From DATKQI01 sp035532755 (GTDB taxonomy: Bacteria > Pseudomonadota > Alphaproteobacteria > Acetobacterales > Acetobacteraceae), in assembly GCA_035532755.1 (NCBI GenBank), contig DATKQI010000082.1:1-6595 (forward strand): a DNA stretch of 6,595 nucleotides, written 5' to 3'. The translations under genes and the position numbers were made by a program. This document shows, piece by piece, positions 1 through 6,410 of this stretch; the stretch's first letter is position 1, and every line of letters begins with the position of its first letter. Under the pieces are notes generated by a model, which had not been told where the DNA came from, made no database searches, and saw nothing but the letters and a program-made list of their open reading frames with translations.

Positions 1-41
1 TCGAGAAAGGCAACTACATCACGTTCATGGCAAGCCAATGA
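1..41 (+). CDS. 3' end of a probable SHP/DUF1924-type cytochrome c (partial)
   Basis: Only the last 12 codons are present, read in the frame starting at base 3, ending EKGNYITFMASQ and then TGA at 39-41. The stop overlaps the ATG of the dihaem cytochrome gene (ATGA, 38-41), so the two are probably co-translated. The tail resembles my recollection of the C-terminus of DUF1924/sphaeroides-haem-protein (SHP) cytochromes, which end in a helix of the form EKGD-hydrophobic-S. SHP is known to be encoded beside DHC and to accept electrons from it, so the neighbour fits. Identity is inferred from 12 residues plus context. Another exported redox protein is possible; the reading frame itself is secure. 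Confidence 0.5.
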   Translation, partial: EKGNYITFMASQ

Positions 42-544
42 AACCGCATCGTCTTCACGGTCTCTCCGTCGTCGTCGTGGCGGCGGCCCTCGCCCTGCCG
101 CAGGCGCATGCCCAGGCGCCAGCACAGACGCCCGCGGTGCACACCGGGGCGCAGGATTTCGCCAAGCAATGCAGCGCCTGCCACATGGCCTATCCGCCGC
201 AACTGCTGCCCGCACGCTCCTGGCAGGCGATCATCGGCCATCTGCGCCATCATTTCGGCGAGGATGCGAGCCTCGGCCGGGCGACGACCGCGCGCATCCT
301 GACCTACGCGGTGGGCCATGCCGCCGATTCGCCGTTCGGCAACCCGGAGATCCTGCGCGGCCTGCCGTCGGCCCAGACGCCGCTGCGCATCACAGACCTG
401 CCGATCTGGAAGCGCATTCATGACCGCTTCCTCCTCTCCGGGCAGATGACGCTCGCCCCCGGCCGGCTCTCGGCGGCGAATTGCAGCCGCTGCCACGGTT
501 CGGGCGGTGGCGGCGGGGAAGGCGGGGGCGAGGGCGGCAACTGA
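38..544 (+). CDS. Dihaem cytochrome c, DHC family (periplasmic electron carrier)
   Basis: A 168-residue exported protein that should carry two covalent c-type haems in the periplasm. Residues 1-25 form a signal peptide (basic start, hydrophobic core at about 9-21, likely cleavage after AHA at 23-25). Haem motifs are CSACH (45-49) and CSRCH (149-153). Between them lie segments I recognise from the DHC family: AYPPQLLPARSW (51-62), HFGEDASL (72-79) and TPLRIT (114-119). In known systems DHC passes electrons to SHP, and the preceding gene fragment looks like SHP; a membrane cytochrome b561 often completes the set but none is seen here. The ATG overlaps the previous stop and has no obvious Shine-Dalgarno sequence, which suggests translational coupling. 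Odd: after the second haem motif the protein ends in a 15-residue Gly/Glu tail instead of the charged tail I expect for the family. Family call fairly sure; partner and redox role inferred. Confidence 0.85.
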   Translation: MKPHRLHGLSVVVVAAALALPQAHAQAPAQTPAVHTGAQDFAKQCSACHMAYPPQLLPARSWQAIIGHLRHHFGEDASLGRATTARILTYAVGHAADSPFGNPEILRGLPSAQTPLRITDLPIWKRIHDRFLLSGQMTLAPGRLSAANCSRCHGSGGGGGEGGGEGGN

Positions 545-550
545 ACCCCA

Positions 551-568
551 GGCCGGGCACACCCGGCC
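551..568 (+). terminator. GC-rich hairpin after the cytochrome gene, possible weak terminator
   Basis: A perfect 7-base-pair inverted repeat, GGCCGGG and CCCGGCC, around a CACA loop, lying 6 bases after the TGA of the dihaem cytochrome gene. It is the only clear hairpin in the gap before the next gene. What follows (GGTCTTGCG) has no proper T-run, so it is not a canonical Rho-independent terminator. It may stabilise the 3' end of the cytochrome mRNA or act as a pause site. Confidence 0.35.
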
Positions 569-572
569 GGTC

Positions 573-601
573 TTGCGATCCGCAGGGCTTCGGACAACAC
601 T
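573..601 (+). promoter_or_regulatory. Weak sigma70-like promoter candidate upstream of the SirB1-like gene
   Basis: TTGCGA (573-578) and AACACT (596-601) are separated by 17 bases and lie 28 bases before the GTG start of the next gene. Agreement with the TTGACA and TATAAT boxes is only 4/6 and 3/6. The call rests mainly on position, since this is the one gap between the hairpin and the following gene. It could easily be chance in GC-rich DNA. Confidence 0.18.
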
Positions 602-618
602 CCGGCGCATGGTGATCC

Positions 619-622
619 GGAG
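619..622 (+). promoter_or_regulatory. Ribosome binding site GGAG that fixes the GTG start at 629
   Basis: GGAG lies 6 bases before GTG (629-631). The nearby ATG (609) and GTGs (612, 622) are out of frame with the SirB1-like protein, so this site decides the start. Confidence 0.6.
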
Positions 623-628
623 TGGACA

Positions 629-1453
629 GTGAACGAGGCGCCCGACGCCTTGGCGGCGATCGGGCAGTTGCCCGATATCGAAATCGATATCGCCGACGCG
701 GCCTTGCAGCTTGCGCGTGTGGATGCGCCGGATGCGGACTGGCGCGCCGCGCGGGCGCACCTGACGGAACTCGCGCGCGATGCGGTCGCGCTGGCGGCCG
801 AGGCCGATGACGACGTGGCCACCCGGGCCGGTGCGCTGGCCGGCCTGCTCTCCCGCCGGCATGGCTACGCGGGCGACACCGAAACCTATGACGATCCGGC
901 GAACGCCAACCTGATCCGGGTGATCGAGCGGCGGCGCGGCCTGCCGGTGTGCCTGGGCGTGCTGTGGCTGCATTGCGCGCGCGCGGCGGGCTGGGCGGCG
1001 CATGGGGTGGATTTTCCCGGCCATTTCCTGTTCGCGCTGGAAGGGACGGGCGGTGCGGTGATGCTGGACGTGTTCGCCGGCGGCCAGCCGCTCGATGCCG
1101 CCGACCTGGAGGAACTGGCAAGGCGCGTGGAAGGGCCGCGGGCCGCCCTTCGGGCCGACCAGTTGCGGCCGATGAGCACGCGGGCCGTGCTGCTGCGGCT
1201 GCAGAACAACATCCTGCTGCGCCGGGAGCAGGCCGGCGATCTTCCGGGCGCGCTTGCCTGCGCGGAGGACATGCTGCGCATCGCGCCGGACGCGGCGATG
1301 ATCTGGCAGCAGGCCGCGCGGCTCAACCAGCGTCTTGATCGTGTTGCCGCGGCCTTGCGCTGCTTCACGCGATTCGTGAGTCTCGTGCCGCCGGGCGCCG
1401 AGGCGGACCGGGTCCGCGCCATGATAAGCGATCTGCGCACGCGCCTGAATTAG
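629..1453 (+). CDS. SirB1-family protein: transglutaminase-like fold plus TPR repeats
   Basis: A 274-residue, apparently cytosolic protein with no signal peptide or membrane segment. Residues about 65-155 match the SirB1/Transglut_core2 pattern: a tyrosine-rich start (about 78-90), ERRRGLPVCLGVLWLHCARAAG (100-121, shown by its R-R-G-x-P and A-x-x-x-G landmarks), FPGHF (129-133) and LDVF (146-149). The C-terminal part (about 183-270) is helical and TPR-like, with NNILLRREQAGDLPGALAC and an alanine-rich second repeat ending in a Pro-containing turn. His132 and Asp147 could be the remaining transglutaminase-type residues, but anchoring on RAAG puts Pro106 where the catalytic Cys would be, so enzymatic activity is doubtful. 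The biochemical role of this family is not established; a protein-binding or scaffold role is a guess. The GTG start is supported by GGAG at 619-622. It is separated from gshB by 26 bases and may be transcribed with it. Confidence 0.85.
   Translation: MNEAPDALAAIGQLPDIEIDIADAALQLARVDAPDADWRAARAHLTELARDAVALAAEADDDVATRAGALAGLLSRRHGYAGDTETYDDPANANLIRVIERRRGLPVCLGVLWLHCARAAGWAAHGVDFPGHFLFALEGTGGAVMLDVFAGGQPLDAADLEELARRVEGPRAALRADQLRPMSTRAVLLRLQNNILLRREQAGDLPGALACAEDMLRIAPDAAMIWQQAARLNQRLDRVAAALRCFTRFVSLVPPGAEADRVRAMISDLRTRLN
673..692. repeat. Tandem 8-base palindrome CGATATCG-AAAT-CGATATCG
   Basis: The self-complementary octamer CGATATCG occurs at 673-680 and again at 685-692, with AAAT between and centres 12 bases apart. 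Together they can also pair as an 8-base stem with a four-base loop. The element is AT-rich compared with its surroundings and begins 44 bases after the GTG start. It lies inside codons for D-I-E-I-D-I (residues 16-21), which is a normal composition for this part of SirB1 proteins, so it may simply reflect codon choice. Confidence 0.5.
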
Positions 1454-1467
1454 CACTGACCACAAGG

Positions 1468-1474
1468 AAGGAGG
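1468..1474 (+). promoter_or_regulatory. Strong Shine-Dalgarno AAGGAGG for gshB
   Basis: AAGGAGG is a full-strength anti-16S match, 5 bases before the ATG at 1480. It is the best-placed ribosome binding site in the window and points to efficient translation of glutathione synthetase that does not depend on the upstream gene. Confidence 0.85.
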
Positions 1475-1479
1475 GGCGC

Positions 1480-2430
1480 ATGGCCCGGCGGCTGAAGGTC
1501 GCAGTCCAGATGGACCCGATGGAGACGATCAATATCGACGGCGATTCGTCCTTCGCGCTGATGCTGGAGGCGCAGGCGCGGGGCCACGCGCTGTGGCACT
1601 ACGAAGTGCGGCAGATGGCGCTGCGCGGCAACACGCTCTCGGCGCTGGCTCGGCCGGTGACCATGCAGCGCGTGGCCGGCGATCACTACCGCTTCGGTCC
1701 GGCCGAAACGCTCGATCTAGCCACGATGGACGTGGTGCTGATGCGGCAGGACCCGCCGTTCGACATGGCCTACATCACCGCGACCCACATGCTGGACCAC
1801 ATCCACCCGCGCACGCTGGTGGTGAACGATCCGGCATCCGTGCGCAACGCGCCGGAAAAGCTGCTGGTCACGCATTTTCCGGACCTGATGCCGCCCACGC
1901 TGATCACCTGGGACCCGGTGGCGATCCGCGCCTTCCGCGCGGAGTTCGGCGACATCATCGTGAAGCCCCTGTTCGGCAACGGCGGGGCCGGGGTGTTCCG
2001 CATCCGGCCGGATGACGAGAACCTGGGCTCGCTGCTGGAGATGCATTTCGCCCGCTCGCGCGAGCCGCTGATGATCCAGCGGTACGAACCGGCGGTGCGG
2101 CAGGGCGACAAGCGCATCATCCTGGTGGACGGACAGGCGCTGGGCGCGATCAACCGGGTGCCGGCGGCGGGCGAATCACGGTCGAACATGCATGTCGGCG
2201 GACGGCCGGAGAAATCCGTGCTCACCGCACGCGAGCACGAGATCTGCGAACGCATCGGGCCCACGCTGCGCGCCCAGGGGCTGATCTTCGTCGGCATCGA
2301 CGTGATCGGCGACTACCTTACGGAGATCAACGTCACCTCCCCCACCGGCTTGCAGGAGATCGCCCGTTTCGACGGCACCAGGCTCGACCAGGCGATCTGG
2401 GACTGCATCGAGGCCAAGCGCGCGGCGTGA
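1480..2430 (+). CDS. gshB: Glutathione synthetase (ATP-grasp)
   Basis: Catalyses the second step of glutathione synthesis in the cytosol: gamma-glutamylcysteine + glycine + ATP to glutathione + ADP + phosphate. The 316-residue product has the length of E. coli GshB and co-linear signature blocks: MDPMETINIDGDSSF (11-25), VLMRQDPPFD (86-95), KPLFGNGGAGVF (162-173, the ATP-grasp glycine loop), GDKRIILVDG (209-218), GESRSNMHVGGR (231-242) and LIFVGIDVIGD...TEINVTSPTG (268-290), whose Asp, Glu and Asn belong to the metal/ATP site. No expected block is missing. The ATG is fixed by AAGGAGG at 1468-1474. The partner gene gshA is not in the window. The stop overlaps the GTG of the following acyltransferase gene (GTGA, 2427-2430), so the two are translationally coupled. 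Confidence 0.97.
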   Translation: MARRLKVAVQMDPMETINIDGDSSFALMLEAQARGHALWHYEVRQMALRGNTLSALARPVTMQRVAGDHYRFGPAETLDLATMDVVLMRQDPPFDMAYITATHMLDHIHPRTLVVNDPASVRNAPEKLLVTHFPDLMPPTLITWDPVAIRAFRAEFGDIIVKPLFGNGGAGVFRIRPDDENLGSLLEMHFARSREPLMIQRYEPAVRQGDKRIILVDGQALGAINRVPAAGESRSNMHVGGRPEKSVLTAREHEICERIGPTLRAQGLIFVGIDVIGDYLTEINVTSPTGLQEIARFDGTRLDQAIWDCIEAKRAA

Positions 2431-3332
2431 TCGCAGCCCCGAAACGCCTCCGCCGAACCACGGCGTCCACGCGGCCGGCCCCCGCCTGGCCGGCCGCGCT
2501 GCTGCCCCTGGGCACGCTGCGCGCGCTGCGCCGGGTGATCTGCGTGCTGGCCTGGACAATGGTCGCGGTGCCGGTGCAGGCGGTGCTGCTGCTGTTCGCG
2601 GGCGGGAGGATGGGGCGCGGCAAGGTGGTGTTCGCCCGCATCTTCTGGGCCGGGGTGTGCCGGCTGCTGGGGCTGCAGGTGCGGCTGATCGGCGCCCCGG
2701 TGCCGGCGGGGCGGCCGGTGCTGTTCGTGTCGAACCATTCCTCCTGGCTCGACATCCCCGCCCTCGGCGGGCGGCTGGAGGGCTGCTTCATCGCCAAGGA
2801 GCAGGTGGGGCGCTGGCCGCTGATCGCGACGGTGGCGCGCCTCGGCCGTACCGTTTTCGTCAGCCGGAAGACCACCGCGACGGCGCGCGAGCGTGGCGAC
2901 CTGGCCGCGCGCCTTGCCGCCGGCGACAACCTGTTCCTGTTCCCCGAGGGCACGACCTCCGACGGCAGCCGGGTGATGCCGTTCCGCTCCTCCTTCCTCG
3001 CACTGGCCGAGGGGCCGAACCCGCCGGCGATCCAGCCGGTGTCTGTGGTGTACGACCGGCTGAGCTTCCTGCCCGCGCGGCGCGCCAGCCAGCCGCTGTT
3101 CGCCTGGTTCGGCGACATGGACCTTGCCTCCCACGTCTGGCGCATCGGCCGGCAGCGCGGCATGCGGGTGACGATCTGGCTGCATGAGCCGCTGGACGCG
3201 ACCCTGTTCCCCGACCGCAAGGCGCTGACCCAGGCGGTGTGGCAGATCGTGGCCGATGGCGCGGCCCGGCTGCGGCAGAACCGGCCATCCCCGCCGGGCG
3301 CCGCGCCGCAGCCTTCATCAACGCGTGCTTGA
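2427..3332 (+). CDS. PlsC-type lysophospholipid acyltransferase (AGPAT; possibly OlsA)
   Basis: A 301-residue membrane-associated O-acyltransferase of the PlsC/AGPAT family, which transfers an acyl chain from acyl-ACP or acyl-CoA to a lysolipid hydroxyl. Family blocks are in order: NHSSWLD (103-109, catalytic His and Asp), TVFVSRK (142-148), FPEGTTSDG (172-180, phosphate/acceptor binding) and IQPVSV (202-207). A hydrophobic segment at about 37-59 should anchor it to the inner membrane. The tail after about 285 is Pro/Ser-rich and probably unstructured. The GTG start overlaps the gshB stop (GTGA). The usual job is lysophosphatidate to phosphatidate, but its position just before miaB-phoH-ybeY matches what I recall for olsA in Sinorhizobium, where the enzyme acylates lyso-ornithine lipid. 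Sequence motifs alone do not separate PlsC from OlsA, so I give no symbol. Confidence 0.9.
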   Translation: MIAAPKRLRRTTASTRPAPAWPAALLPLGTLRALRRVICVLAWTMVAVPVQAVLLLFAGGRMGRGKVVFARIFWAGVCRLLGLQVRLIGAPVPAGRPVLFVSNHSSWLDIPALGGRLEGCFIAKEQVGRWPLIATVARLGRTVFVSRKTTATARERGDLAARLAAGDNLFLFPEGTTSDGSRVMPFRSSFLALAEGPNPPAIQPVSVVYDRLSFLPARRASQPLFAWFGDMDLASHVWRIGRQRGMRVTIWLHEPLDATLFPDRKALTQAVWQIVADGAARLRQNRPSPPGAAPQPSSTRA

Positions 3333-3359
3333 CAAGGCGCCGGGTCCATCTGCGACACT
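3329..3359 (+). promoter_or_regulatory. Candidate promoter for the miaB-phoH-ybeY operon
   Basis: A perfect TTGACA box (3329-3334) overlaps the stop codon of the acyltransferase gene. The best -10 match is poor: GACACT (3354-3359) at a 19-base spacing, matching TATAAT at three positions. It lies at the largest gap in the right half of the window and ahead of a tightly packed operon, which is where a promoter is expected. The -35 box may still be chance. Confidence 0.4.
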
Positions 3360-3479
3360 CGTGCGCGATGAAGGAGGTTGATCGGCGCCCTTGCGCTTGA
3401 CCGGATCGACGCGGACCGCGATTCCTCCCCCTCGCCCGGCCGGATTGGTCCGCCGGGCCCGGGTGGAGATGTTTGCCTG
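3333..3479 (+). other. miaB leader with orphan Shine-Dalgarno and short reading frames
   Basis: A stretch of 147 bases between the acyltransferase stop and the chosen miaB ATG. It contains AAGGAGG (3371-3377), nearly the full 16S complement, yet no start codon follows at a normal distance: TTG 3378 abuts it and TTG 3391 is 13 bases away. Two short frames are present. ATG 3368 to TGA 3400 encodes 10 residues and includes the AAGGAGG. TTG 3391 (or 3397) to TGA 3480 encodes 29 (27) residues and ends in a TGATG junction with the miaB ATG. Neither peptide resembles a known protein. They may be translated leader peptides, or nothing. Confidence 0.35.
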
Positions 3480-4906
3480 ATGCGCCAGAGCTCGCCAGAC
3501 CACGGCCTGCCGCCACTTCCCGATCCCGCCACCCCCACGCCGCGCCGCCTGCACATGATCACCTGGGGCTGCCAGATGAACGTGTACGACAGTGCGCGCA
3601 TGGCCGACGTGCTGGCCCCGCTGGGTTACGCGCCCACGCCGAGCCCGGACGAGGCGGACATGGTGATCCTCAACACCTGCCACATCCGCGACCGCGCGGC
3701 CGAGAAGGTGTTTTCCGAACTCGGCCGCCTGCGCGGCTTGAAGGCCGGGCGCGCGGCGGCGGGGCAGCGGATGATCCTGGCGGTGGCCGGCTGCGTGGCG
3801 CAGGCGGAAGGGGCGGAAATCCTGGCCCGCGCGCCGTTCGTGGACATCGTGCTGGGCCCGCAGACCTATCACCGCCTGCCCGAGATGGTCGCTCGCGTGG
3901 CGCGCGCCGGCGGGGCGGTGATCGACACGAGCTTCCCCGCCGAACAGAAGTTCGACTTCCTGCCCGAAGCCGCCGCCCCGCAGACCGCCGGCGGGCTGAC
4001 CGCCTTCCTGACCGTGCAGGAAGGCTGCGACAAGTTTTGCAGCTTCTGCGTGGTGCCCTACACGCGCGGGGCCGAAGCCTCCCGCCCCGCCGCCTCGGTG
4101 CTGGCCGAGGCGCGCCGGCTGGTGGGCAGCGGGGCGCGGGAGATCACGCTGCTGGGGCAGAATGTTAACGCCTATCATGGCGACGCACCGGATGGCGGCA
4201 CATGGGGCCTCGGCCGGCTGATCCGGGAGCTGGCGGAGATCGGGGGGCTCGCCCGCATCCGCTACACCACCTCCCACCCGCGCGACATGGACGCGGAGCT
4301 GATCGAGGCCCATGCGAAGGTGCCGGCGCTGATGCCGTTCCTGCACCTGCCGGTGCAATCGGGGTCCGACCGCATCCTGTCGGCGATGAACCGGCGGCAC
4401 ACGGTGGCGGACTATCTCGCGCTGATCGACCAGCTGCGCGCCGCGCGGCCCGATCTGGCGCTTTCGTCCGATTTCATCGTCGGCCATCCGGGCGAGACGG
4501 CGGCGGATTTCGAGGCGACGCTCGACCTCGTCCGCCGGGTCGGCTTCGCGCAGGCGTTCAGCTTCAAATACTCCCCCCGGCCCGGCACGCCGGCCGCCGG
4601 GGCGGGCGGGCAGGTGGCCGAGGCCGAGAAGGATGCGCGGCTGCAGGCGTTGCAGGCGCTGCTGCGGGCGCAGCAGGCGGCGTTCAACGAAAGTTGCGCG
4701 GGGCGAGACCTGCCCGTGCTGTTCACCGGCCCGGGCCGCCATCCGGGGCAGATCGCCGGGCGTTCGCCCTATCTGCAGCCGGTCCATCTTGCGGGCCCGG
4801 CAACGCTGATCGGCCGCATCGCCCCGGTGCATATCACCGCCGCGCACACCAATTCTCTCACCGGAACAATGCACACTGCACCCATGCCAGAGGAGCGAGC
4901 CTGCGC

Positions 4907-4910
<4 letters not shown>
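3480..4910 (+). CDS. miaB: tRNA-2-methylthio-N6-isopentenyladenosine synthase (methylthiotransferase)
   Basis: Radical-SAM enzyme that adds a methylthio group to i6A37 of tRNAs reading UNN codons; it acts in the cytosol after MiaA, which is not in the window. With the ATG at 3480 the product is 476 residues, close to E. coli MiaB (474). The N-terminal UPF0004 domain begins at TWGCQMNVYDS (28-38) and carries its three cluster cysteines at C31, C67 (NTCHIR) and C105 (GCVAQ). The radical-SAM CxxxCxxC is EGCDKFCSFC (C183, C187, C190), followed by ITLLGQNVNAY (222-232), LHLPVQSGS (289-297) and DFIVGHPGE (331-339). A TRAM domain for RNA binding fills about 405-465. The frame stays open upstream to TTG 3378, but those 34 residues are low-complexity Pro/Gly and that TTG directly abuts the Shine-Dalgarno sequence; GGAG at 3465-3468 serves ATG 3480 less than ideally (11 bases). 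The stop overlaps the phoH start. Confidence 0.95.
4891..4895 (+). promoter_or_regulatory. Shine-Dalgarno AGGAG for phoH, inside miaB
   Basis: AGGAG lies 11 bases before TTG 4907 and 5 bases before CTG 4901 in the same frame. TTG is the more usual initiator, but the spacing would favour CTG; the two differ by only two residues. Confidence 0.45.
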
Positions 4911-5936
<1,026 letters not shown>

Positions 5937-5956
<20 letters not shown>

Positions 5957-6410
5957 TACGGCGGTGGAACCGCGAAGTACCAACGCCCCGGCGCGCATCG
6001 TCGTTGTCGATGCGCGCTGGCGGCGCTCCGTCCGCAACGCCGAGCGCATCGCCGCCCGCGCCGCCGCCGCGGTGGGCGGGGCCGATACCGTGCTGCTGGC
6101 CGACGATCTGGCGGTGCGGCGGCTGAACGCGCGCCACCGCGGCCGCAACAAGCCCACCAATGTGCTGACCTTCGAACCCGCCGGCCCCGGCCTGGGCGGG
6201 GAGATCGTTCTTGCCCTCGGGGTTGTCCGGCGGGAGGCGGCATCGGGCGGCAAGCTGCCCGCGCACCACCTCGCCCACCTCGTCGTGCACGGCGCGCTGC
6301 ACCTGGGCGGAGAGGACCATCACCACCCGGGGGACGCGCGGCGGATGGAGATGGCGGAGGCGCGCATCCTGCACCGCCTGCGTGTGCCGAACCCGTGGCG
6401 GCGCGGATGA
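5937..6410 (+). CDS. ybeY: Endoribonuclease / rRNA maturation factor YbeY
   Basis: Zinc-dependent single-strand endoribonuclease involved in 16S rRNA 3'-end maturation and 70S ribosome quality control. The product is 157 residues (E. coli 155). The metal motif is intact: HGALHLGGEDH with His118, His122 and His128. The upstream signature LNARHRGRNKPTNVLTF (63-79) retains the conserved Arg68 and the PTNVL core. The segment normally written GDI reads GGEI (87-90), so Asp is replaced by Glu89. The ATG at 5937 follows a GAGAG stretch (5928-5932) with a 4-base gap and overlaps phoH by 20 bases; a GTG at 5964 is an alternative that would remove nine poorly conserved residues. The frame is open upstream, but the extension has no similarity to the family. 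The stop overlaps the next start (ATGA). Its place after phoH supports a shared RNA-metabolism role. Confidence 0.96.

Noticed and set aside
14..1465. A 483-codon open frame on the minus strand across the cytochrome and SirB1-like genes
   Set aside because: It is antisense to two well-supported genes, its translation is Arg/Gly/Ala/His-rich without family motifs, and it crosses an intergenic gap. Long antisense frames are usual in GC-rich coding DNA.
3378..3479. A 34-residue N-terminal extension of MiaB from TTG 3378
   Set aside because: The TTG directly abuts the Shine-Dalgarno sequence with no spacer, the extension is Pro/Gly-rich, and starting at ATG 3480 gives the usual MiaB length.
2333..3601. 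A 422-codon minus-strand frame across the acyltransferase gene and miaB leader
   Set aside because: No motif and compositionally biased. It spans the end of gshB, all of the acyltransferase and the start of miaB, as expected of an antisense shadow.
3318..4874. A 518-codon minus-strand frame opposite miaB
   Set aside because: Low-complexity Arg/His/Gln-rich translation mirroring the miaB codons, with no recognisable domain.
4202..4906. Upstream open continuation of the phoH frame through miaB
   Set aside because: It is the second frame of miaB; the translation shows no PhoH or other similarity, and a normal-length PhoH starts at 4907.
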